Origin: Planctomycetota bacterium
Lineage (GTDB): Bacteria; Planctomycetota; Phycisphaerae; Phycisphaerales; UBA1924
Direction of reading: 5' to 3'
DNA: 64,000 nt
Assembly: GCA_020831805.1 (NCBI GenBank)
Contig: JAFIFX010000002.1
Location: forward strand, 1 to 64,000
A model generated the notes under the pieces. The model saw only the letters and a program-made list of their open reading frames with translations. It was not told the origin of the DNA and did no database searches. Of the stretch, positions 1 through 8,752 are shown piece by piece (position 1 is the stretch's first letter; every line of letters starts with the position of its first letter). Position numbers and translations under genes: made by a program.

Positions 1-50
1 GCTCAACCCGGCGCAACCCGAGACGCTGATCAAAGAGCCGCGCACGGTGC

Positions 51-77
51 CGTGCTCTTGGCCCCGCCAAGAGCACG
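51..77. terminator. Perfect 11-bp inverted repeat, terminator-like hairpin
   Basis: cgtgctcttgg-ccccg-ccaagagcacg; no clear T-tract. Confidence 0.45.
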
Positions 78-114
78 CCTTTCGCGCCCGATCAACGCAT
101 CATTTCAGCAGCGC

Positions 115-224
115 ACCACAGAGCACACAGAGCATCACAGAGGAACACAGAGATTTCCCAACCGACGCCACCCGCGTCCCATCTCTGCTCTGTGTTACTC
201 TGTGCCCTTTGTGCTCTCTGTGGT
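115..224. repeat. Intergenic CACAGAG-type imperfect inverted repeat, copy 1
   Basis: Left arm accacagagcacacagag...; right arm ...tctgtgccctttgtgctctctgtggt; second copy at 18919-19024. Confidence 0.7.
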
Positions 225-238
225 GAATCCCGTCAAGC

Positions 239-1648
239 TCACGGCCCGATCAACCCCTCCACGACGGTCTCAAACCGGCGCTGCAAGCGCCGGTGCTCAT
301 CCCCCGTCGCCGGCCCGCTGAACCCCGTGTGCACCGCCACGATGGCGTTGTCCGCATCAAGGAAGATCGTCGTCGGGTACGCCCGCACCCGGTCGAGCAC
401 CGGCAGCTCGGCCGAGGCCCGGTCCTTGTCCGAAAGCCCCGCGATCAGCACCGGCCAATCCGCCCCGTGCCGCTGGGTGTACAACCGCACCTGCCGCGCC
501 GAGCGTTCGAAATCCTCGGTCTGCTCGAACGCCAGCCCGACGATCGTGAGCCGCCGGCCGTACTTCTCCTTCAGCCGTTTCATCTCCGCCCCCGCGTCCG
601 CGCAGTTCGGGCACCACGACCCGAAGAGGTACAGCACCCGCGCCGGCACTCCGCCCGCGTCGAGCAGGTCCGCCACCCGCCGCGGCGTGCCGTCCAGATC
701 CCGGAACGCGAGTTCCTCCACCCCCACCCCGGTCGCCGAAGTCTGCCCGAACGCGTCCGGCAACGCCGCCCGATCATCCCGCACCGCCGTCCAGGCGGCG
801 TGATGCCAGTTCCCCGACCAGAAATCCCCTTCGATCGTCCCGTCATCGCGCATCCGCGCATGGAACAGAAACGCGTGCGCCCCGTCGAACTTCGAAAGCC
901 GCATCAGATCCCCGTCCACCCGGCCCGTCAGGTGGCCGTAGTCGCCGGTGGGGGTGAGGAAGGTGCCGAACGCCTCGCCCGAAAACTCGCCCACCCGGAA
1001 CACGCCCACCGCGGCCTCTTCGGATCCATCGAAGCGCACCCGCCAGCGGCCGGCGAACGCCGCGGCCTCGCCGGCCGCCTCCATCCGATCGAACAACGGC
1101 GTGTTCGAACTGGCATTCAAGGCGCGGAACGGGATTTCCGCAACAGTCTCCCCCCGCGGCCGTCTCCACACGCCCGACGAAAGCAACACCGCCAGCGGCT
1201 GCTGTAACTCGTGCCCGGTGTACTCGGTCACGAACTCGGATCCGTACGGCTCAAACGAAAGAACGAGCCGATGGTGCCCGGGCCGCTCTGGGATCGCTTC
1301 CGACCGTGATGCGATCGGGGTTCGAGTCTGATCCGCCGCGCTGGTCGGTGTCATCAAATCGTACTGCCAGAACGCCATCGCATCACCAAGATCGAGCCTG
1401 CGGTAGTTGTCAATCCGAAGGACATCGTCATCTTTGCGATCCACAAAGAAATACCGATGGATCAGCACCGGCAAAGGCCCGCCCGGCGTCTCCAACTCCA
1501 GTCGCACATTGAAGTCACCCGGCGTTCGCGGATCGCCCAAGTGGACGCGCATCGGGACCGGCGGGCCAGATATGAACTGCACAATCCACCAAAGGCCTAC
1601 CAGCCCGAGCAGCACCAGCCCGACCCCGACTGTGGCCTTCCGTTTCAT
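239..1648 (-). CDS. TlpA/thioredoxin-like redoxin domain protein with N-terminal membrane anchor
   Basis: C-terminal thioredoxin fold with LFGSWCPNCADAG (CxxC); start at MKRKATVGVGLVLLGLVGLWWIV. Confidence 0.75.
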   Translation of the reverse strand: MKRKATVGVGLVLLGLVGLWWIVQFISGPPVPMRVHLGDPRTPGDFNVRLELETPGGPLPVLIHRYFFVDRKDDDVLRIDNYRRLDLGDAMAFWQYDLMTPTSAADQTRTPIASRSEAIPERPGHHRLVLSFEPYGSEFVTEYTGHELQQPLAVLLSSGVWRRPRGETVAEIPFRALNASSNTPLFDRMEAAGEAAAFAGRWRVRFDGSEEAAVGVFRVGEFSGEAFGTFLTPTGDYGHLTGRVDGDLMRLSKFDGAHAFLFHARMRDDGTIEGDFWSGNWHHAAWTAVRDDRAALPDAFGQTSATGVGVEELAFRDLDGTPRRVADLLDAGGVPARVLYLFGSWCPNCADAGAEMKRLKEKYGRRLTIVGLAFEQTEDFERSARQVRLYTQRHGADWPVLIAGLSDKDRASAELPVLDRVRAYPTTIFLDADNAIVAVHTGFSGPATGDEHRRLQRRFETVVEGLIGP

Positions 1649-1696
1649 GGCCTCATGATACGAGATCACCCTTCGGCCTGACCTGCGCGTTCTGCC

Positions 1697-1739
1697 TACC
1701 TTTTCTCTCCCCCAGACCCCCATCCCCTCCCTCGCGGTC
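1697..1739. repeat. 43-bp intergenic direct repeat, copy 1
   Basis: taccttttctctcccccagacccccatcccctccctcgcggtc, identical at 3036-3078. Confidence 0.85.
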
Positions 1740-1827
1740 AGAACTATCTACTACGCCGTCTCTTCCTCAACTCCCCCATGCCCACAGCATCCCTCCGCCC
1801 GCACCTGTTCGGCCCGAACCCGCCCGT

Positions 1828-2889
1828 TCATGGTCCGGACCCCTCTCGAACCGCCGTCCAGGTCTCGTGGTGCCAGTTGCCGGACCAGAAGTCGCCCTTC
1901 AGGGTGCCGTCTTGCATCTCTGTTGCGGTGAACAGGAACGCATCGGCGCCGTCGAACCGGGAAAGGATCAGCCTTACCGGCGGGGTCTCCGGACGCGGAG
2001 GGGTGCCGCAAAAAATCGCATAAGCATTTCGTGATCCCGCCAGATGCCGGAAATCATCCGTTGGCGTCGAGAAGGTTCCGCGGAGTGGGATCCGGTATGG
2101 CCCATCGAGCGGCCGTTGCTGTCGCACCGCCCCATCGGTTGTGAGCGTTGCCGCGCCCGGGCCGGACTTGGAGAACTGAACCGACCACCGCGACATGTCC
2201 GCGTCGCCGCCCCCGGCGCGCTCCATCGGTTCGTGGATCCAACCGATGGTCGGGGCTTCCTGATCGCCCAACAGGAACCAAGTCACCGGGTTCTGATGGG
2301 CCGCGGCCTGGAAGGGCAAGCGTTCGAGGCGATCGCCGCGATGTGTGATCCATTCACCCGTGAGCTTCACCATGCGCTGACCGCTGCCGGCGAGAGCGCT
2401 TCCGATACGCATCTCAATCCTTGAGTCGGAGTCCGGGAAACGCCAGACCAGAGAATCATCGGAGATTTCAACGACAGGAACTTTCATCACTTGTTCACCG
2501 TTGCGAATCCACACCGTCAGGTCGAACCTGCGGTCTCCGTCAGGATCGAGGTGCGCGAGCATCCGCCGAGCCCGCTCGGAGAGGTGCTCCGGGAGCGGGC
2601 GGCTCGAGTGGTCGGAGGTGTCGATCACCGCCCACAGGTCGTCCACCCGACGCTGGCTCGCGGCCATGCTCTGCTCGAACGAGTCCTGCTCGGCGACGAG
2701 ATTCCAGGACCAGTCGAAAGGCAGCCATTGCTGGTATGCCCGTCCGGTGTGTTCGTCGGTGAGCGTGTCAACAAGCAGGCCGGCCGCGTGCCATGTCCGC
2801 TCATTGGGCACTCCATCCGGTGCGTCCGAGACTTGAGCGGCATCGGTGAGTGTGGAAAACATCAGTACGAGGGCGACGGGAATCAACAT
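1828..2889 (-). CDS. Exported protein, paralog of the N-terminal part of the neighbouring TlpA-like protein, lacking the thioredoxin domain
   Basis: Shares FDGAxAFLF...DGT-GDFWSGNWHH-WTAVR with ORF 239-1648 and stops just after it; signal peptide MLIPVALVLMFSTLTDA. Confidence 0.65.
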   Translation of the reverse strand: MLIPVALVLMFSTLTDAAQVSDAPDGVPNERTWHAAGLLVDTLTDEHTGRAYQQWLPFDWSWNLVAEQDSFEQSMAASQRRVDDLWAVIDTSDHSSRPLPEHLSERARRMLAHLDPDGDRRFDLTVWIRNGEQVMKVPVVEISDDSLVWRFPDSDSRIEMRIGSALAGSGQRMVKLTGEWITHRGDRLERLPFQAAAHQNPVTWFLLGDQEAPTIGWIHEPMERAGGGDADMSRWSVQFSKSGPGAATLTTDGAVRQQRPLDGPYRIPLRGTFSTPTDDFRHLAGSRNAYAIFCGTPPRPETPPVRLILSRFDGADAFLFTATEMQDGTLKGDFWSGNWHHETWTAVREGSGP

Positions 2890-3035
2890 TCGAGACTGTA
2901 CGCCCAAAAATACTTTTGGCTGCAACTGGTTTGTCACATCCGCCCACCCCATCCCACCCCAACTTCCTCGCAGTCGGGGCTCATCTGGGAACGAAGCAAC
3001 ACTCCGACCTCGTGCCTGCCTCCGCGCCGTCTCCG

Positions 3036-3078
3036 TACCTTTTCTCTCCCCCAGACCCCCATCCCCTCCCTCGCGGTC
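3036..3078. repeat. 43-bp intergenic direct repeat, copy 2
   Basis: Identical to 1697-1739. Confidence 0.85.
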
Positions 3079-3146
3079 GGGGCTCCTTGACTCCCCACTC
3101 CGTCTCTTCGTCTCTCTGTCTCTCCGTCTCTTCCTAAGATGCCCCC

Positions 3147-4319
3147 ATGCCCTCCCCCTTCGCCCCCATCCCCGCCATCCTCGACGAGCTCCGCAACGGC
3201 CGCATGGTCATCCTCACCGATGACGAGGACCGCGAGAACGAGGGCGACATCGTCCTGCCCGCCCAGTTCGTCACGCCCGAGTCGATCACCTTCATGCTCT
3301 CCGTCGCCCGCGGCTACCTCTGCCTCTCGCTGACCGAATCCGACTGCGAACGCCTCGAACTGACCCCCCAGTCCGCCGTCAACACCTCCGTCCGCGGCAC
3401 GCCCTTCACCGTCTCCATCGACGGCCACCCCCGCCACGGCTTCGGCACCGGCGTGTCGGCCGCGGAGCGGGCCAAGACCATCCGGATGGCCATCGATCCC
3501 AAGTTCGGCCCCGCCGACTTCGTCCGCCCCGGCCACATCAACCCCCTCCGCGCCCGCGACGGCGGCACCCTCGTCCGCATCGGCCAGACCGAGGGGTCGA
3601 TCGACCTGTGCCGCCTCGCCGGCCTGACCCCCGCCGCCGTTATCATCGAGATCATGCGCGACGACGGCGAGATGGCTCGTGTGCCCGACCTCATCGAGCT
3701 GGGCAAGAAGCACAACATCAAGATGTGCTCGGTCGCCCAGATCATCGAGCACCGCCTCTCGCGCAGCCCCATCGTCGAACGCCTCGAGCCCAAGTCCGGG
3801 ACCAAGGTCCGCACGCGCGAGGGCGAGTTCACCCTGTTCGCGTTCCGCTCGCTCGTCGACCCGCTGCCCCACCTGGCCCTGACGGTGGGGGGGGTCGGCG
3901 CGCTCGACGAATCCGGCGTCGTCCGCGAGACCACCGAGCCCACACTGGTCCGCGTCCACCGGCGCGACCTGCTCGGCGATATCTTCGGCGACCTCGATTC
4001 ATCCCCCGACGGCTCGACCGGCGAAACCCTCCGCGCGGCCATGCGCGCCATCCAGCAGGAAGGCCGCGGCGCCATCGTCTACCTGCGTCCCACGGTCATC
4101 GGCGACGACTGGCGCGACCGGCTCCAACGCCCCGCCGGCCACCAGGAGCACGACACCCCCCGCAACTCCGTCCCCCCCGGCATGCTCGAGTACGGCACCG
4201 GCTCGCAGATCCTCCGCGCCCTCGGCCTGACCCGCCTCCGCCTGCTCACCAACTCGACAACGCCCTACCCCCAGCTCGAAGCCTTCGGCCTCGAGATCAC
4301 CGAACGCGTCCGCGTCTGA
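3147..4319 (+). CDS. ribBA: 3,4-dihydroxy-2-butanone-4-phosphate synthase with degenerate C-terminal GTP cyclohydrolase II-like domain
   Basis: DHBP synthase signature DDEDRENEGDIVLPAQFVTPESI; C-terminus resembles RibA but lacks the Zn cysteines. Confidence 0.93.
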   Translation: MPSPFAPIPAILDELRNGRMVILTDDEDRENEGDIVLPAQFVTPESITFMLSVARGYLCLSLTESDCERLELTPQSAVNTSVRGTPFTVSIDGHPRHGFGTGVSAAERAKTIRMAIDPKFGPADFVRPGHINPLRARDGGTLVRIGQTEGSIDLCRLAGLTPAAVIIEIMRDDGEMARVPDLIELGKKHNIKMCSVAQIIEHRLSRSPIVERLEPKSGTKVRTREGEFTLFAFRSLVDPLPHLALTVGGVGALDESGVVRETTEPTLVRVHRRDLLGDIFGDLDSSPDGSTGETLRAAMRAIQQEGRGAIVYLRPTVIGDDWRDRLQRPAGHQEHDTPRNSVPPGMLEYGTGSQILRALGLTRLRLLTNSTTPYPQLEAFGLEITERVRV

Positions 4320-4323
4320 ACCG

Positions 4324-4393
4324 TGCCACCGACCCGGTCTTCCGGGTCGGTGCCCGTCCGGGTGCCACGGGTTGACCCGAAGGGCAACCCGTG
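4324..4393. terminator. Tandem hairpins between convergent genes
   Basis: caccgacccgg-tctt-ccgggtcggtg followed by cacgggttg-acccgaaggg-caacccgtg. Confidence 0.6.
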
Positions 4394-4401
4394 CTCTTCC
4401 C

Positions 4402-5736
4402 TCACGCCGCCTTCGCTTCCGAAAACTTGAACACGCTCAGCGGGACGCCATCGCAGTTGATCCGCGTCGATCGGAAGGTCGCCACCCACGGCTTGTGTCC
4501 CGGCTCCAGCAGGTGAACCCGCTCCCCCGCCCGGAACCGCGCCGCGACATTCAGCGTCATCCCCTCGAAGGTCCGCTCGACCAGCTCCCCGGCCAGCCCC
4601 GAACCGTCCGCGCGGCGCACCACGACGGTCCGCCCCGTCGGCGCGTCCGTGCCGGCCGGCACGGATTCCGGCACGGGCATGATCTCCGACAACGCCGGAA
4701 CCTCGGCCCCCGGATCGTCCGGCACCGCCCGCTCCGGGTCGGCTTCCAGCATCCGCTCGACCACCCGCTCCCACGCGCCGAAGACCTCGCCGTCGAACGC
4801 CGTGCCGATCTCCTCGCGCATCTTCGCCAGCACCTTCCGCGGCGCGATCGGCCCGCGGTACGGCCGGGCCGTAGTCATGGCGTCGTAGACATCCACCACC
4901 GCGCAGATCCGCGCCGGCAGCCCGATCTTCGCCTCGACCAGCCCCCGCGGATAGCCCTTCCCGTCCAGCCGCTCGTGGTGCGACAGCGCCATCTCCACCG
5001 CCAGCGGCTCGGGCTGTTCCTGCCCCGACAGAATCTCCGCCCCCGTCTGCGGGTGCGCCCGGATCAGCGCCCACTCCGCGTCGGTGAGCTTGCCTTCCTT
5101 GTTGAGCACCTCCGCCGGCACGCCGCGCTTGCCCACATCGTGCACCAGCCCGCCCAGCACCAGGTCCCGCACCATCGCGTGCTCCGTGCCCAGCAACTCC
5201 GCCCCCAGCAGGCCGCAGCCCACGCCCACATTGACCATGTGGCTGATCGTGTAAAAGTCGTGCTCGGACATGTCCAGCAGGTAGCCGAACTTGGTCTCGT
5301 CCTCCGTGCACCACGCGCTGAAGCGGTCCGCCATCGACGCGATCGTTCCGCCCAGCCCCGGCAGCGTCGGGTCGGCCATGAAATCCTCGATCATCTTCCC
5401 GCACGACCCGCGGACGATCCGGCACCGCTCCGCCCGCCCCAGCGCTGGATCTTCGTAGGCCTCGGTGAGCTGCTTGCTGACGAGGGCCTGAAAGCCCCGG
5501 TGCTGCGTGATCGGGACATACAGGTGCGTAATGCCCCGCTCGGCGAGCAGAGCGCAGTCCGACACCGAGTATGCCGACCCGGTCGACCGGTAAAGCACGG
5601 GTTTGCCCCCGCCGTGGACCAGATACAGGTCCAGCTCCAGCTCGCTGCTGTTGAGGACATCGATCGCGACCGGAAAGTACTCGGCCATCAGCCGGCAGCC
5701 CGCCTCACTGGCCTGATGATTGGGAGAGTTGGACAC
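4402..5736 (-). CDS. HD-GYP domain protein (putative c-di-GMP phosphodiesterase)
   Basis: HDVGKRGVP...HHERLDGKGYPRGL; GTG start preceded by AAGGGGG (ORF extends to 5772). Confidence 0.85.
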   Translation of the reverse strand: MSNSPNHQASEAGCRLMAEYFPVAIDVLNSSELELDLYLVHGGGKPVLYRSTGSAYSVSDCALLAERGITHLYVPITQHRGFQALVSKQLTEAYEDPALGRAERCRIVRGSCGKMIEDFMADPTLPGLGGTIASMADRFSAWCTEDETKFGYLLDMSEHDFYTISHMVNVGVGCGLLGAELLGTEHAMVRDLVLGGLVHDVGKRGVPAEVLNKEGKLTDAEWALIRAHPQTGAEILSGQEQPEPLAVEMALSHHERLDGKGYPRGLVEAKIGLPARICAVVDVYDAMTTARPYRGPIAPRKVLAKMREEIGTAFDGEVFGAWERVVERMLEADPERAVPDDPGAEVPALSEIMPVPESVPAGTDAPTGRTVVVRRADGSGLAGELVERTFEGMTLNVAARFRAGERVHLLEPGHKPWVATFRSTRINCDGVPLSVFKFSEAKAA

Positions 5737-5975
5737 GGAGGAGTCCCCCTTGCAGTTAGGTTTCTCCCTCATCGGACCGGTCCCGGGGGGATATTTCCCC
5801 GATGTGCGGGATTTTCTCGTTCACCCGCGGATACGCCCGTTTCAAGCCCGTAAAGCACGAATCGAGGCCATCCCGACGACCGAATGACCCCCGGTGCATC
5901 GTAGGGAATTCTCCGATTCTCGGTTTGGCCCCATCAGGGAAAGGTGCTATAACAAATGACATGGAGGGGGGCCCC

Positions 5976-6806
5976 GTGACCAAGACACAGACACAGCCAC
6001 AGCCCGGCCCGAAGCCCACCGAGGCGGTCTCGCGCTGGCCGGATCTGTTCCGCCAGGTCGCCGCCATCCTCGGCGAGGTCACCGCCACCCCGGGCGAACC
6101 GCACGAGCGCAAAGCCGCCCTGATGCACCAGGTCGCCGAGCGGATCGGGGCTGACCGCTGGATCTGGCTCGTGACGCGTTTCACGGACGACGGCGTCATG
6201 ATGTCGCTCTCGTTCATGCAGCACGGCCACTCTGAGCGGGAAGTCGCCCTGCTCATGGAGAGCGCGGCGGAAACCAACCCCCCGCTCATCGAGCACAAGC
6301 CGATGATCGAACTGCTGCGGCAGCAAACCCACATCACCCGCCGACGCCACGAGCTGGTCCCCGACGAGGCCTGGTACGAGTCGAACAGCTACAGGCTCTA
6401 CCGCAAGCCCATGGGCCTCAACGAGTTCGTGTACAGCCTGCGAAAGCTGCCGAACAGCCTGTTCAGCGGGGTTGGGTTCCACCGCAACGATGGGCGTGCG
6501 GCCTTCACCGAGGACCAGGCCGCCCTGGTCCACGCCCTCTTCGCGTCCGCCGACGCCCTGCACACCATGGACCTGCCCGACACCAACGGCGCGGACATCA
6601 TGGACCTGCCGCCGCGGGTGCGCACCACCTTCGGGCTGCTGCTCGAAGGCTTTTCGCGCAAGCAGATTGCCGAGCACCTGGGCGTCAGCCCGAACACCGT
6701 CGCCGAGTACAGCTCGCGCGTGTACAAACACTTCCGCGTGCGCGGCCAGCGGGAACTCATGGGGCGATTCCGCAACGGCGACATGCGAACGAACGCAAAG
6801 TCATGA
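5976..6806 (+). CDS. LuxR-family HTH transcriptional regulator
   Basis: C-terminal LLLEGFSRKQIAEHLGVSPNTVAEYSSRVYKHFRV; GTG start preceded by GGAGGGGGG. Confidence 0.8.
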   Translation: MTKTQTQPQPGPKPTEAVSRWPDLFRQVAAILGEVTATPGEPHERKAALMHQVAERIGADRWIWLVTRFTDDGVMMSLSFMQHGHSEREVALLMESAAETNPPLIEHKPMIELLRQQTHITRRRHELVPDEAWYESNSYRLYRKPMGLNEFVYSLRKLPNSLFSGVGFHRNDGRAAFTEDQAALVHALFASADALHTMDLPDTNGADIMDLPPRVRTTFGLLLEGFSRKQIAEHLGVSPNTVAEYSSRVYKHFRVRGQRELMGRFRNGDMRTNAKS

Positions 6807-6906
6807 ATCCGTACACGCTCCCACCTGTTCTGGTGAATGATCCGGTGAAGATTCGGACCGAACCATACTGTATTGCGAAAGTCACACCCTCCCCTCGGAA
6901 GGGGGG

Positions 6907-6934
6907 TTGTATCTGGGGGAAATTTCGATATTCT
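6907..6934 (+). promoter_or_regulatory. Putative sigma70-like promoter
   Basis: TTGTAT-N16-TATTCT. Confidence 0.35.
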
Positions 6935-6940
6935 CAACAG

Positions 6941-7152
6941 TTGGACAGGGGTGCCGCGTCGCGGTTGGGAGGCTGCGACGCGGCTTGAATTCGAACAGGG
7001 ACTGACCCGACGCACAGGACCCGATGCCGGGTGGGTAGGCCCGTCCAGCCACAACGGGAGCGGGGGGGCGATCGCAGGGCGGCGGGCTTGACCCAAGCTC
7101 CTCACACCGCGCCGCCCAGAACGCCCGGGCCGCTGGCCCGGGTGTTTGTTTT
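6941..7152 (+). ncRNA. Candidate structured small RNA of unassigned family
   Basis: No convincing ORF; perfect stem gccgcgtcgc/gcgacgcggc (6953-6984), acccg-atgc-cgggt (7019-7032), gggcggcg...cgccgccc, and intrinsic terminator at the 3' end. Confidence 0.4.
7121..7152 (+). terminator. Rho-independent terminator
   Basis: acgcccgggcc-gct-ggcccgggtgt followed by ttgtttt. Confidence 0.75.
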
Positions 7153-7170
7153 GCGCCGCGGGCCGCCCGT

Positions 7171-8559
7171 TCAGGCCGCGCGGCCCCGTCGCATGGTCTC
7201 GCACTCGAGGATCACCTCGCCGCCCGGCCCGAAGTGGTGATGGCCCACGATCACTTCCACGCCGGGCCGTCCTTCCATCAGCAGCCGGCACCGTTCGCCC
7301 ACGCGCAGCGGCGCGCCCGACAGCACCAGACGCACCCGCCCCGGCCCGATGGCTACCAGCCGCGCCGGTTCGCCCGTCGCGCCGCCCGCCCGGGCGATCC
7401 GCACGGGGATGTCGCACTCGCGCTCGCGAGCGCCCGGCCCGACCACCGCATCCGGGCTGCGCGGGATCGCCTGCTTGGGCGCCGAGGGCACGATCAGGCG
7501 CAGCTTGGGCGTGTCGATGCCCGCGCTGTCCGGCACGCACCGTTCGGGGTGACGCTGGATCAGCCGCTGGATCGTCCGGTCCCATGCGTCCAGGGCGCCG
7601 GTATCGAACAGCGTGCCCGCCTCCTCCCGCAGGCTCGCCAGCACCCTGACCGGCGGCAGCGGGTCACGGTGCTTCCGGGCGGTGGTCAGCGAGTCGAAGG
7701 TGTCCACGATGGCGCAGACGCGTGCGGGCACGCCGATCTCGTGGGCCTTGATCCCGCGGGGGAAGCCGCAGCCGTCCGGCCGCTCGTGATGGTCGCGCAC
7801 CATGTCCATGGCGGCGTGGGAGATCCCCTTGTGGCGTGCGAGCAGCTCGGCCCCGGTGATCGGGTGATCCCGGATCATCGCCCAGGCGTCGTCGTCGAGC
7901 TTGCCCTCGCGATGGATGACATCGTCCGGGATCGCCCGCTTCCCGATGTCGTGCAGCAGTCCGCCCTGGAAGACCTCGCGCAGGCGCTCGGGGTCCGGGC
8001 CCTTGAACTCGCGCCACAGCAGCCCGCAGCCGACCCCGACATTGACCATGTGCGTCGTGCTCTCGTAGTCGCGTGCGGACAGGTCCAGCAACTCGGCGAA
8101 ACGATCCAGGTCGTCCGCGCACCACATGCTGAAGTAGCCGCAGATCTCCCCGAGCGTCTCCGTGATGCCGGGGATCGTGGGGTAGCGCATCAGGTCGTGG
8201 ATCAGCCTGGCGCAGGACGAACGCACCACCCCGCACCGCTCGTCGGGCGGCAGGGCCGCGTCCTCGTACGCCCGCACCAGGTTCTCGGTCAGGATCCGCT
8301 GGAACACCCGGTGCTGCCCGGTGGGCACATACAGCCACGCCACCCCCTGCTCGGCCAGGTTGTTGGTGTCGCCGGGGGTGTAGGGCGAGCCGACGGATCG
8401 GTAGAGCACCGGGTCCTTGCCCGCGTGAATCATGTACAGATCCAGCTCCAACTGACGCGCGTGGAGGGCGTCGATGGACACCGGGAAGAACGCCGTGGCG
8501 GGCGTCTCGGGATGAGGCGTTTGCTGACTCAGGGCGAGACTCCGTATCGTCCCGCCCAC
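7171..8559 (-). CDS. HD-GYP-like domain protein (GYP replaced by GFP)
   Basis: HDIGKRAIP...HHERPDGCGFPRGI; collinear paralog of 4402-5736. Confidence 0.82.
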   Translation of the reverse strand: MGGTIRSLALSQQTPHPETPATAFFPVSIDALHARQLELDLYMIHAGKDPVLYRSVGSPYTPGDTNNLAEQGVAWLYVPTGQHRVFQRILTENLVRAYEDAALPPDERCGVVRSSCARLIHDLMRYPTIPGITETLGEICGYFSMWCADDLDRFAELLDLSARDYESTTHMVNVGVGCGLLWREFKGPDPERLREVFQGGLLHDIGKRAIPDDVIHREGKLDDDAWAMIRDHPITGAELLARHKGISHAAMDMVRDHHERPDGCGFPRGIKAHEIGVPARVCAIVDTFDSLTTARKHRDPLPPVRVLASLREEAGTLFDTGALDAWDRTIQRLIQRHPERCVPDSAGIDTPKLRLIVPSAPKQAIPRSPDAVVGPGARERECDIPVRIARAGGATGEPARLVAIGPGRVRLVLSGAPLRVGERCRLLMEGRPGVEVIVGHHHFGPGGEVILECETMRRGRAA

Positions 8560-8752
8560 ATCGGCCCCAACGGATGGGGCGTTTATCTCATCGCGTGGAT
8601 CCGGCTGAAAAACAGCGTCCCGTCGGCGGATGGACCGGCGCAGACGGCCCGGGCTGCCGGGTGCGAGCGCCCCTCTTTGCCCTCGCCAGGGCCACAGCCT
8701 CGGCCACAGGAACGAACGGCCTGGCCCGAGAACTCAGGGGCCGTCGGCATCC

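Noticed and set aside
2890-3146. FMN riboswitch upstream of ribBA
   Set aside because: No RFN-element conserved segments seen; region contains the 43-bp intergenic repeat and pyrimidine-rich sequence
6941-7152. Assignment of the structured RNA to 6S, SRP, tmRNA or RNase P RNA
   Set aside because: Hallmark sequences of SRP, tmRNA and RNase P RNA were not found, and a 5'-3' closing helix typical of 6S is not evident
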